A stretch of 64,000 nucleotides of DNA from positions 94,976 through 158,975 of the forward strand of contig NZ_SJPE01000007.1 of the NCBI RefSeq assembly GCF_004329815.1, read 5' to 3'. Positions 52,834 to 61,224 of the stretch are shown here, piece by piece (within the stretch, counting starts at the first letter, position 1; every line of letters begins with the position of its first letter). The DNA is from Flavobacterium silvisoli (lineage in GTDB: Bacteria > Bacteroidota > Bacteroidia > Flavobacteriales > Flavobacteriaceae). Under the pieces are notes generated by a model, which saw nothing but the letters and a program-made list of their open reading frames with translations, was not told where the DNA came from and searched no databases. The position numbers and the translations under genes were made by a program.

Positions 52834-54114
52834 CTAATTTGAGGTCCATTGCGTATGTAGGTATACTCTCGAATGCTTCGGCAAATCTTTAGTTCGTTTG
52901 GTAAAACTGCTCTGCTCCAAATCAAAAGCAAAACAATTTTTGATTTCATAAAGGGTTTCCATATGCCCCACTCCTGCCCAGAAATTCATACTGTAATGGC
53001 CCGGCACAAAAAGCAACTCAGCCGTATTGATTTCAATTTTCAGAGAAGTGCCTCCGTCAATTTTATGAAAATACATGTTGTCATCTTCATTAGAAATGTG
53101 GGAAATCAACTCCCCGTTGCTGTTCACAACATCCATCGCTATAGAAAGATCATTAATCGTATCTAAAACATCCAAATCTACCGTAAAGGTGAGTTTTTGA
53201 CCTAATAAAACCGTTGCTCCGTGATTGATTATTTTGCCACTCAGAAGAACCGAAAAATCAGTAACTTTGAGTCGGTTTGTGTAAGTTTTATGGACGGGTT
53301 TGGCATTTAAGGTTTCCACAATCTTAGTCGAATAAACATCGATAGCGCTGGAAGATTCACCATCATACACCAACATGCCGTTTTCGAGAACTATACCTCT
53401 CGTGCACAAACTTTTAACGGCTGCCATGTTATGACTTACAAATAAAACAGTTCTTCCTTCGCCTTTACTGATATCACCCATCTTGCCGAGGCATTTTTTT
53501 TGAAACTCGGCATCACCTACCGCCAACACTTCGTCAACAATAAGAATTTCACTTTCAAGATGCGCCGCTACAGCAAAAGCCAAACGCACATACATACCCG
53601 AAGAATAGCGTTTTACCGGAGTGTCGATATAGCGCTCCACTCCCGAAAAGTCAATGATTTCATCCAGCTTACGTGTGATTTCTTTTTTGCGCATCCCCAA
53701 AATGGCTCCATTGAGATAAATATTTTCTCTTCCGGTTAATTCGGGATGAAAACCGGTTCCTACTTCGAGCAGACTGGCAATACGTCCTTTAACTTTTATG
53801 GCTCCGGTAGTTGGCGCAGTGACTCTTGAGAGCAATTTCAACAAGGTACTTTTTCCGGCTCCGTTTTTACCGATAATACCAACAGCATCGCCTTGATTAA
53901 TTTCAAAGTTGATGTCTTTTAATGACCAAACGATATCGCTCTCACCCTTTTTACTTCGGTCGTTGGTTTGTCCAATCTTCAGAAAAGGATCTTCCTTGCC
54001 CAGTATTTTGGTCAACCAAAAACGTTCAATATCGCGGGAAATAGTTCCTGTCCCGATTTGTCCGATTTGATAGGCTTTGGACAGGTTTTCGACTTGTATA
54101 ACGGGCTTATGCAT
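52834..54114 (-). CDS. wzt: O-polysaccharide ABC exporter ATPase (Wzt type) with C-terminal glycan-binding domain
   Basis: A 426-residue ATPase. The nucleotide-binding domain (about 1-245) has VGIIGKNGAGKSTLLKLL, LEVGTGFHPELTGRENIYLNG, KRYSSGMYVRLAFAVAAHLE and ILIVDEVLAVGDAEFQKKCLGKM, all typical of TagH/RfbB/Wzt. Residues ~265-426 are a beta-sandwich Wzt_C domain, which in ABC O-antigen systems recognises the capped end of the chain. It shares one base with the wzm stop. It exports an undecaprenol-linked polysaccharide through the inner membrane. Confidence 0.93.
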   Translation of the reverse strand: MHKPVIQVENLSKAYQIGQIGTGTISRDIERFWLTKILGKEDPFLKIGQTNDRSKKGESDIVWSLKDINFEINQGDAVGIIGKNGAGKSTLLKLLSRVTAPTTGAIKVKGRIASLLEVGTGFHPELTGRENIYLNGAILGMRKKEITRKLDEIIDFSGVERYIDTPVKRYSSGMYVRLAFAVAAHLESEILIVDEVLAVGDAEFQKKCLGKMGDISKGEGRTVLFVSHNMAAVKSLCTRGIVLENGMLVYDGESSSAIDVYSTKIVETLNAKPVHKTYTNRLKVTDFSVLLSGKIINHGATVLLGQKLTFTVDLDVLDTINDLSIAMDVVNSNGELISHISNEDDNMYFHKIDGGTSLKIEINTAELLFVPGHYSMNFWAGVGHMETLYEIKNCFAFDLEQSSFTKRTKDLPKHSRVYLHTQWTSN

Positions 54115-54971
54115 CAGATGGTATCAACGAAGTTTTTTTCGGTTTTATTAAAAATCAGAATTCCCATAAAGAGAATGACAATAGTGACCACTGTAGAATA
54201 GCCAAGACTCCAAAGCGAAAATTCTCCTTTACCCAAAAAAGCATAACGAAAAGCTTCAATTATACCGGTCATGGGATTGAGTTCGATGTATTTTTTATAG
54301 GCTGCCGGCGCTGCACTCAACGGATAAATTACGGTTGTTCCGTACATCAGTAATTGCACTCCGAACGTAACCAAAAAGGTCAAATCTTTGTATTTGGTCG
54401 TAATAGCGGTGATAATCAATCCTGCACCCAAACCTAAAAAGGCCATCAGGGCAATCAAATAGGGAAAAAAGAAAACGGCATACGTCAAGTGAAAATCTGC
54501 ATTCTTGTACCAAAAGTACCCCATCATCAGCAAAAACAACAGCATCTGCACTCCAAAGCGAATCAGATTACTGAAAACAATACTCAACGGCATAATCAAA
54601 CGCGGAAAATATACTTTGCCGAAAATGCCGGCATTATCCCTAAAAACAGTACTGGTTTTAGTCAGACAATCGGAAAAATAATTCCAAGCTGTAATCCCCG
54701 AGAGGAAAAACAAAAACTGAGGCAAGCCATCGGTGCTGATACCGGCCAGGTTTCCAAACACAAAAGTAAAAACGATGGTAGTCAGGAACGGCTGTATGAA
54801 AAACCAAAGCGGCCCCAAAACTGTTTGCTTGTAAAAACTGATGAAATCTCTCTTGACAAACAAAAAAAGCAAATCTCTGTAATTCCAAATATCTCTGAAT
54901 TTTACATCAAAAAGTGAAGTATGTCCCTTAATAACTAAATCCCAATCCTGTGATTGACTTTTATTGTTCAT
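54114..54971 (-). CDS. wzm: O-polysaccharide ABC exporter permease (Wzm type)
   Basis: A 285-residue membrane protein with six predicted helices, the ABC-2 family permease: LLFLFVKRDFISFYKQTVLGPLWFFIQPFLTTIVFTFVFG in blocks, FLFFLSGITAWNYFSDCL, and a late LNPMTGIIEAFRYAFLG. Length and order are as in Wzm/TagG/KpsM proteins. It has a -7 box 41 bases upstream and heads the transcription unit with wzt and the transferases, so its expression probably sets that of the series. Confidence 0.93.
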   Translation of the reverse strand: MNNKSQSQDWDLVIKGHTSLFDVKFRDIWNYRDLLFLFVKRDFISFYKQTVLGPLWFFIQPFLTTIVFTFVFGNLAGISTDGLPQFLFFLSGITAWNYFSDCLTKTSTVFRDNAGIFGKVYFPRLIMPLSIVFSNLIRFGVQMLLFLLMMGYFWYKNADFHLTYAVFFFPYLIALMAFLGLGAGLIITAITTKYKDLTFLVTFGVQLLMYGTTVIYPLSAAPAAYKKYIELNPMTGIIEAFRYAFLGKGEFSLWSLGYSTVVTIVILFMGILIFNKTEKNFVDTI

Positions 54972-55011
54972 TATTGTTTTGGAGATTAAAATTTGCCTTT
55001 CACGCTACGTG

Positions 55012-55019
55012 CAAATATA
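55012..55019 (-). promoter_or_regulatory. Putative -7 promoter box TATATTTG for the wzm-wzt-transferase unit
   Basis: TATATTTG on the minus strand, 40 bases before the wzm ATG. A TTTTG lies upstream at 23 bases, longer than the usual 17-20. Divergent from the box at 55102-55109. Confidence 0.5.
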
Positions 55020-55101
55020 TAAATTAGGCTTTCCTTTTAAAACAAAAGTGCTGATTTATTTAGTATTAGAACATAATTGACGAAATCGTTTTTTATTTGA
55101 T

Positions 55102-55109
55102 TAATTTTG
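55102..55109 (+). promoter_or_regulatory. Putative -7 promoter box TAATTTTG for the cpsB-like gene
   Basis: TAATTTTG, exact TAnnTTTG, 18 bases before the TTG start at 55128. A TTG at 55077-55079 lies 22 bases upstream. Confidence 0.5.
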
Positions 55110-55127
55110 CAACCTAAATCGACCGTT

Positions 55128-55865
55128 TTGATACATTTTTTTAAACCAAAGCCTTTCCTGCGCGACTTCATACCGGATGATTATTTAGACATTCATTCGC
55201 ATTTATTACCGGGTATTGATGATGGCGCCACAAGCATAGACGACACGGCTAAACTCATCAAAGGTTTGGAAAGTTTGGGTTTTTCAAAATTCATTACTAC
55301 CCCACACGTGATGGGAGAAGTATGGAATAATACCAAAACGGGCATTGAAACTAAACTGCAGGACACTGTAAGCGAATTAACGATTCCTCATGTAAAGGAT
55401 AAACTCAGAGCTGCAGCAGAATACATGATTGATGCCGAATTCAGGGAACTTTTTAAGAGAGAACCGTTGTTAACGTTGCGGGAAAATTATGTTCTGGTTG
55501 AGATTTCGTATCTGAATGCTCCCATTCAGTTGTACGATATATTGTTTGAACTCCAAACCGCCGGTTACAAACCGGTTTTAGCTCATCCTGAACGGTATAA
55601 TTTTTACCACCACAATTTACAGGAATACCAAAAATTAAAAGACGCAGGTTGTCTTTTCCAATTGAACATGCTGTCAACTACCGGCTATTACGGACCTAAC
55701 GTAAGTAAAATAGCTGACTATCTTTTGAGCAAGGATTTAATCGATTTTATAGGCTCTGATGTACACCACAACAGGCATTTGGATTACATCAGAAAAAAAG
55801 TTGTTTTAAAAAATCACAAGCAACTGCCCATCATTTTTCAAAACAACTCCTTTTTCGATTTTTGA
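55128..55865 (+). CDS. CpsB/CapC-type tyrosine-protein phosphatase (PHP domain)
   Basis: A PHP-fold manganese-dependent phosphatase of 245 residues from a TTG at 55128. A TTG 7 codons earlier overlaps the -7 box and is unlikely. Motifs are YLDIHSHLLPGIDDGA (metal ligands), TTPHVMGEVW, LRAAAEYMIDAEF, KPVLAHPERYNFY and FIGSDVHHNRHLDYI. It would remove phosphate from the tyrosines of the Wzc kinase encoded opposite it. The two genes end tail-to-tail, 2 bases apart. It is the only plus-strand gene inside the glycan locus. Confidence 0.9.
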   Translation: MIHFFKPKPFLRDFIPDDYLDIHSHLLPGIDDGATSIDDTAKLIKGLESLGFSKFITTPHVMGEVWNNTKTGIETKLQDTVSELTIPHVKDKLRAAAEYMIDAEFRELFKREPLLTLRENYVLVEISYLNAPIQLYDILFELQTAGYKPVLAHPERYNFYHHNLQEYQKLKDAGCLFQLNMLSTTGYYGPNVSKIADYLLSKDLIDFIGSDVHHNRHLDYIRKKVVLKNHKQLPIIFQNNSFFDF

Positions 55866-55867
55866 AT

Positions 55868-58297
55868 TTAAGCTTCTTTACTCTTCTTTTGGAATATCGA
55901 CTTGAATTGTTTTACAATCGATTTTTTTCCGTGCATATCAGCACCATAGCCATATCCGTACCCATAAGCATAGTTGTATTTATACTTATAACTGTAGCCG
56001 TATTTGTAACCATAACCATAATTCAATCCAACATTATTGATTACATAAGTCATGTTTTTCAATTTCTCCCTATCGCTCAGATTTACCGTAAACGGAATTA
56101 GTTTTTTAGGAGTGAAGTCAGCTCTAACCACATACAAGGTCGCGTCAACGTATTGAGAAATCAACAAGGTATCGGTAACCAGCAAGGTCGGAGCACTGTC
56201 AATAATAATTAAATCGTATTCTTTTTTAGCTTCATTAATCAACTGCTCTTTACGCCCGTTAGAAAGTAATTCGGCAGGGTTTGGCGGTATTCTACCCGAT
56301 AGAATAATATCGAGATTTGGATTATCCAATTGATTTTTCTTAATAATAGTATGCCAGTCAACGGTTGGATCATGCAGGTAGTCCTGTAATCCTAACTCAT
56401 CTTTATTGGTGCTCAGATATTGATGTAACTGAGGATTTCTTAAATCAGCACCTATCAACAACACTTTTTTATTCATGATGGCAAACGATATGGACAAGTT
56501 GATGGCCGTAAACGTTTTTCCTTCTCCTTTTATGGTAGAAGCCACCAATATGGTCTGCCCTTGTTTCTCGACTTTCAAAGGCAAGACATAGGTAAGATTG
56601 GTACGAAGGATACGGAAAGACTCCCCGAGTATAGACCGGTCGTTAAAGGTGGTCAGTTTGTCTATATCATCAATATGCGGAATTTCGGAAAGAATGATTT
56701 TACCTCGGGCCATTTTTGAAATATCCTCAGCATTATGCACTTTGTCATCTAACAAAAAGCCAATGTAAATGACTAAGAACGGCAACAACAAACCAACAAT
56801 TATGGAAGCCATAACATAAGTACCTCTTTTAGGCGAAGCCGGTACCGAGTTGGTTAAAGCATAATCAATTACTTTAATAGAGGAAGAAGTAATCGCCAAA
56901 TTTACTGCAGCTTCTTCTCTTTTTTGCAATAACAATATATAAAGTGCTTCTTTGATATTCTTATTTCGTTCAATACCGTTTAGCACTTTTTCATCAAACG
57001 GAATTTCGCTAAATTTCCTCATTGTGGTATTCTTCACCACATTATTTTTTGCCAAAGAAACCTCAAGTTCTTCTTGGTAATCTTTAATAGTTTGTAAAAT
57101 GTTGAGCTGCATATCGACCAACTTGCTTTTCATTATTTTGGCCTTTGGGTTATTCTCTCCAGCACTAACCAACAAACGGTCACGTTCTAAAACAACCGCG
57201 TTAAAATTATATATCTGAGTGTTGATATCTGCATTCAGCACTCCAATATTGGTGGGCAATAAACCTAAGTTTTTATCTGATTTGACAGATTGCTCTAACA
57301 GTTTAGATAATGCAATTTGGGTTTCGGTTTGAAAAACATCATTTTTAGCTGATTTTTTACTATCGGTTACCGATACAGCATCTGCTTCTAAAAACGTCAA
57401 CTCATTACTGCGTTTATAATTGGCCTTACGGGTTTCAATTGAATCCAATTCTTTTTCCAAGGATTTGAATCGTTCATTAACAAACTCTATGGTTCTTTGC
57501 GATACCAAACGGCGATCATTCAACCCATCGATATCAAACTGCTTGATAATTTCATTTAAAATAGCTTCTGATTTGTCTTTGTTAGCTCCGGTAATAGAGA
57601 TATTCAATACGTCAGAATTCTCATTTTTATTTAAAATTTTTAAATTAGAAGACAACCCTATAACTGTACCTTGTAAAGAATTCTTACGAATTAAGAATTG
57701 GTTTCCAAAAAATTTATGAGGATTGGCACCGACTTGTAATGATATTTTGAATGGCACACCCTTTATAGTACGAATAGTATTGTAAGGCAAAAATTCGTTG
57801 GCATCTCCTCCATTTATTTCCAGCACCTTGCATCCGTCTTTATGCAACTCTATTTCAAGACTCAAAGCCTTATTTTCATTATCAACCAAAGATCCCATCC
57901 ATTCAACATTGAAAGGACGATTTTTCCACAATTCAATATTATTGAAATAACCAACTCTGTAATATTGTGTTGTGAGATTTAAACTTTTAGTCACTTGCTC
58001 AAGCAATCGATAAGATCTCAGCACTTCAACTTGATTATCCAAATTTACTTTGGTCCGATTAAACAACGCCAGTCCCGAGCTGGGTAAAGAAAAACTATTT
58101 TTAGAATCGTCAATAATTTTCACACTGGTTTGAGATTCATAAACCGGTATAGTATGATTTAAGTAATATTTTGTGGCAAAAAAACAAACCAACACCGAAA
58201 TCAAAAAATAATACCAATACCTGAAGTATTTGAAAAACTCTTCTATGATATTGAAATTACTCGTTTTATCCTGTGAGTCGATATGACTGTTATCCAT
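55868..58297 (-). CDS. wzc: Polysaccharide copolymerase / tyrosine autokinase (Wzc type)
   Basis: An 809-residue inner-membrane protein controlling polysaccharide length and export. It has a first membrane helix near residue 35 (FLISVLVCFFATKYYL), a long periplasmic Wzz-type domain with coiled-coil segments (about 270-420), a second helix near 505 (MASIIVGLLLPFLVIYIGFLL), then a BY-kinase domain. That domain has Walker A VASTIKGEGKTFTAINL, Walker A' LLIGADLRNPQLHQYL and Walker B LIIIDSAPTLLVTDTLL. The C-terminus (759-785) alternates tyrosine with other residues 13 times (NYGYGYKYGYSYKYKYNY then AYGYGYGYG), followed by a basic tail. Tyr clusters are normal for this kinase, but such strict alternation is striking. 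It starts 2 bases past the wza stop. Confidence 0.93.
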   Translation of the reverse strand: MDNSHIDSQDKTSNFNIIEEFFKYFRYWYYFLISVLVCFFATKYYLNHTIPVYESQTSVKIIDDSKNSFSLPSSGLALFNRTKVNLDNQVEVLRSYRLLEQVTKSLNLTTQYYRVGYFNNIELWKNRPFNVEWMGSLVDNENKALSLEIELHKDGCKVLEINGGDANEFLPYNTIRTIKGVPFKISLQVGANPHKFFGNQFLIRKNSLQGTVIGLSSNLKILNKNENSDVLNISITGANKDKSEAILNEIIKQFDIDGLNDRRLVSQRTIEFVNERFKSLEKELDSIETRKANYKRSNELTFLEADAVSVTDSKKSAKNDVFQTETQIALSKLLEQSVKSDKNLGLLPTNIGVLNADINTQIYNFNAVVLERDRLLVSAGENNPKAKIMKSKLVDMQLNILQTIKDYQEELEVSLAKNNVVKNTTMRKFSEIPFDEKVLNGIERNKNIKEALYILLLQKREEAAVNLAITSSSIKVIDYALTNSVPASPKRGTYVMASIIVGLLLPFLVIYIGFLLDDKVHNAEDISKMARGKIILSEIPHIDDIDKLTTFNDRSILGESFRILRTNLTYVLPLKVEKQGQTILVASTIKGEGKTFTAINLSISFAIMNKKVLLIGADLRNPQLHQYLSTNKDELGLQDYLHDPTVDWHTIIKKNQLDNPNLDIILSGRIPPNPAELLSNGRKEQLINEAKKEYDLIIIDSAPTLLVTDTLLISQYVDATLYVVRADFTPKKLIPFTVNLSDREKLKNMTYVINNVGLNYGYGYKYGYSYKYKYNYAYGYGYGYGADMHGKKSIVKQFKSIFQKKSKEA

Positions 58298-58299
58298 AA

Positions 58300-59061
58300 T
58301 TATTTTTTGATTAATAGTACAACTGTAATGAAAAAGGATAATATGCCTACTATGCTTCCAATATTATTCAAGTAACCGGCTGTTAAAACCTTTGGTCCGT
58401 TTGGATTAACAATGATAACATCATTTTGTTTGACGTAGTAATAAGGTCCGTTGAACCACTCCGAAGAGGTCAAATCCAAACGCACATAGGTTCGGGTTCC
58501 GTTGATTTCACGGATCAGCAACACATCTTTTCTGACTCCGTTAATAGTCAAATCACCGGCATAGCCTATGGCTTGATTTAACGAGATGTTTTGCTCATCA
58601 AAACTGTAAGTCCCAGGCGATTTTACCTCTCCAAGAACAGTCACTTTACTGTTAATAATTCTAACACTTACTGTAGCATCTTTAATATAGCCGTTATCAC
58701 TCAACATTTTTTCCAACATATCCTGAATCTCCTCTGTGCTTTTCCCGGCTACATTAATATCTCCCAAGAGAGGAAAAGTAATCGTACCCTTTTGAGAAAC
58801 GAGATACCCTTGTATTTTATAGGATTCTATATTAATATTCCCCGATTGACTCATTTGAATATTAAAGGGTTCAGCCGATTCAGCGATTAATGCCGATACT
58901 TTGATAAATAAAATATCGTTCACCTGAACCTTATTGGTCAGGTAACTAATATTATCTTGAGAGTCACTCTTGATGTTTTGATAGTACAATATATCTTTTT
59001 TACTGGCGCAAGACTGTATAAAAAGGGAAGCTATTAATAGAACAAATAACTTTTTAATCAT
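58300..59061 (-). CDS. wza: Polysaccharide export outer membrane lipoprotein (Wza type)
   Basis: A 253-residue lipoprotein: leader LFVLLIASLFIQSC with lipid on Cys18. A polysaccharide-export domain (about 45-135; VNDILFIKVSA, GYLVSQKGTITFPLLGDINVAGKSTEEIQ) and one SLBB domain (VTVLGEVKSPGTYSFDEQNISLNQAIGYAGDL) follow, then a C-terminal hydrophobic segment (VGILSFFITVVLLI). This is the shorter form common in Bacteroidota. It would form the outer-membrane exit with Wzc. It has a -7 box upstream in the 141-base gap after the dehydratase gene, so wza-wzc may be its own unit. Confidence 0.93.
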   Translation of the reverse strand: MIKKLFVLLIASLFIQSCASKKDILYYQNIKSDSQDNISYLTNKVQVNDILFIKVSALIAESAEPFNIQMSQSGNINIESYKIQGYLVSQKGTITFPLLGDINVAGKSTEEIQDMLEKMLSDNGYIKDATVSVRIINSKVTVLGEVKSPGTYSFDEQNISLNQAIGYAGDLTINGVRKDVLLIREINGTRTYVRLDLTSSEWFNGPYYYVKQNDVIIVNPNGPKVLTAGYLNNIGSIVGILSFFITVVLLIKK

Positions 59062-59121
59062 AGTTAAGAAAATTTATCGGTTATCCATTTTTAATTATTC
59101 ACTAAAAATGGCAAAGCCGTG

Positions 59122-59136
59122 CAAATCTACAATTTG
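59122..59136 (-). promoter_or_regulatory. Putative promoter of wza-wzc with overlapping palindrome
   Basis: On the minus strand TAGATTTG (59129-59122) matches TAnnTTTG, 60 bases before the wza ATG. It lies inside a perfect inverted repeat CAAAT-CTACA-ATTTG (59122-59136). No -33 TTTG at normal spacing. Confidence 0.4.
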
Positions 59137-59202
59137 ATTTCCTAAATCAGAAAGGAATCACTGCAATATTAGATGTTTTTATGAAAAAAAACACAGAACG
59201 GA

Positions 59203-61179
59203 TTAAACGCTATCCAACTCCTGATAAATAGAATTTAAACTTTTGTATTCCGGAACAATTTTTTTCATTTTGGAAACAATGGAATGATTGGACTTACTGC
59301 GTGCTGCTTCAGCCAACTCAGCCAATGCTTTATCAATATCCTCAAATTTAACGATATTTTTCTCATGTGCAATGAGAATTTTTTCATTGTGTGTAGGCAA
59401 ATTTTTTGAGGTGTCGTTCAACAATTCCTCATACAATTTTTCACCGGGACGTAAGCCTATAATTTTAATCTCAATGTCTTTATCAGGAATAAACCCTGCC
59501 AGTCGAATCATTTTTCGGGCCAAATCAATAATTTTAACCGGAGCTCCCATATCAAAAATGAAAATTTCACCTCCATTACCCATAGCTCCAGCCTCTAGCA
59601 CCAGCTGACAGGCCTCGGGTATGGTCATAAAATAACGAATGATTTCCGGATGGGTAATGGTAATGGGACCACCCTCCTGAATCTGTTTGGTAAACAAAGG
59701 CACTACTGATCCGTTAGAACCCAAAACATTCCCAAAACGGGTAGTGATGTATTTAGTTCGCGGGCTGTTTTCTGAAGCCTCCTTGAGCTTATAATCCAAA
59801 GACTGAACATATTTTTCGGCTATCCGTTTACTGGCTCCCATTACATTGCTGGGATTAACCGCTTTGTCAGTAGAAACCATTACAAACCGTTCTACATCAT
59901 ATTCAAAAGACAAATCGGCTAAATTCTTAGTCCCTAATACATTGGTAAAAATGGCCTGGGCCGGATTTTCTTCCATCAACGGAACGTGTTTATAGGCAGC
60001 GGCATGGTAAACCACCTCAGGCTTATACTTGATAAAAATCTGTTCTATACTTTCTTTAACTCTTATATCGGAAATCACATTAATGATACGGACATTGGGA
60101 TTGACGTTCATAATTTCAAGACTCAATTCGTGCAAGGGCGACTCAGCCTGATCCAGTACGATTATTTTTCTGGGTTCAAAACTCAATACCTGACGAACGA
60201 TTTCACTTCCGATAGAACCGGCAGCTCCGGTAACCAAAACTTTTTTTCCTTTGAGTTGTTTTGAAATAGCCTTGTTATCCAAAACGATAGGTTTACGTTC
60301 TAATAAGTCCTGAATCTCAAAGGTCTTAATACTCTTTGTGATTTCTTTTTGTCCTTCTAAATCAGCCAACAACGGGATGGTATAAACTTTAAAAGACGCC
60401 TCAAGACAGTCTTCCACAATTCGAGAACGTTCTTTTTTAGAGAGATTCTTGTCTACTATAATTAAAGCTTCGCTATTGGTTTCTATCAGTAATGCTGCCG
60501 CACTGCCTTTCATATGCAGGATTGGGGCGTTTAAAATTCGTTTGGTAGTATTCTGACTTGATTTTTCAATGAAACCTGTTACCTTGAACCGTTTGGGAAC
60601 CTCAGTTTGCAAGGCATTGGCCAAAGCAATGGCATTGGCATCGGTTCCGAAAATCAAGGCTCTGGTCAACTTAGTGGTATCTCCCAAATTAAAATAGCGC
60701 TCATAGGTTTGCTTGACTATTACCCGGTAAAGAAATAAAAAGGAGAACGACAAAAACCCATTAATGACCAAACCGGTATTGAGGAATAATTTTCGGTCGT
60801 GAAAAGTAAAAAAATAATAATTAATCGCTAATAATAATGCATAAGAAAAAAACTGAGCAAAGAATAGTTTTAAAGCATCTACATAAGAGGAGTGCCTGAT
60901 AATTCCCGAATAAGTTCGGTAAGCCCAAAAGAAAAATACATTGACACAAAAATACAAGGATATACTAACAGCCATGACATCATTATTGATGTACTGCAAC
61001 CGCAATCCTCTGAAAAACAACAGTGTTATGGAAGCCGCTACAAACAGCAGTAAAATATCAAGCAAAAGCACCAGCCATCTGGGCAAATAGCCCAAGTTTT
61101 CCAATCTGAAATTAAAATTAATTTTAGACCAGAACCCCTTTAAATCTTCGAAAAAACCGATGATAGTACTTTTTTTCAA
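59203..61179 (-). CDS. UDP-GlcNAc 4,6-dehydratase, membrane type (PglF/CapD/FlaA1-like)
   Basis: A 658-residue protein with four N-terminal membrane helices (about 35-155), a Rossmann linker with ALIFGTDANAIALANAL, then a short-chain dehydratase domain. The latter has GKKVLVTGAAGSIGSEIVRQV (NAD binding), YHAAAYKHVPLMEENP, VSTDKAVNPSNVMGASKR and RFGNVLGSNGSVVPLF. The usual catalytic Tyr is Met in NVMGASK, as in PglF and other large dehydratases that keep the C5 configuration. It makes UDP-4-keto-6-deoxy-GlcNAc from UDP-GlcNAc. With the aminotransferase and acetyltransferase next to it, it probably makes UDP-diNAc-bacillosamine. Confidence 0.92.
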   Translation of the reverse strand: MKKSTIIGFFEDLKGFWSKINFNFRLENLGYLPRWLVLLLDILLLFVAASITLLFFRGLRLQYINNDVMAVSISLYFCVNVFFFWAYRTYSGIIRHSSYVDALKLFFAQFFSYALLLAINYYFFTFHDRKLFLNTGLVINGFLSFSFLFLYRVIVKQTYERYFNLGDTTKLTRALIFGTDANAIALANALQTEVPKRFKVTGFIEKSSQNTTKRILNAPILHMKGSAAALLIETNSEALIIVDKNLSKKERSRIVEDCLEASFKVYTIPLLADLEGQKEITKSIKTFEIQDLLERKPIVLDNKAISKQLKGKKVLVTGAAGSIGSEIVRQVLSFEPRKIIVLDQAESPLHELSLEIMNVNPNVRIINVISDIRVKESIEQIFIKYKPEVVYHAAAYKHVPLMEENPAQAIFTNVLGTKNLADLSFEYDVERFVMVSTDKAVNPSNVMGASKRIAEKYVQSLDYKLKEASENSPRTKYITTRFGNVLGSNGSVVPLFTKQIQEGGPITITHPEIIRYFMTIPEACQLVLEAGAMGNGGEIFIFDMGAPVKIIDLARKMIRLAGFIPDKDIEIKIIGLRPGEKLYEELLNDTSKNLPTHNEKILIAHEKNIVKFEDIDKALAELAEAARSKSNHSIVSKMKKIVPEYKSLNSIYQELDSV

Positions 61180-61224
61180 ATTATCTCTTTTTGCTTGAAC
61201 CTATTGGTAAAAATAGTAAAAAAG

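Noticed and set aside
52830..52949. Longer N-terminus for the transferase at 51933-52829
   Set aside because: The extra 40 codons lie inside wzt in another frame and do not match a transferase start; the ATG at 52829 directly precedes the conserved VGFLVSYDYE block.
53500..55000. Plus-strand ORFs of 70-140 codons inside wzt, wzm and other glycan genes
   Set aside because: They are antisense to well-supported genes, lack motifs, signal peptides and promoters, and are shadows of codon bias.
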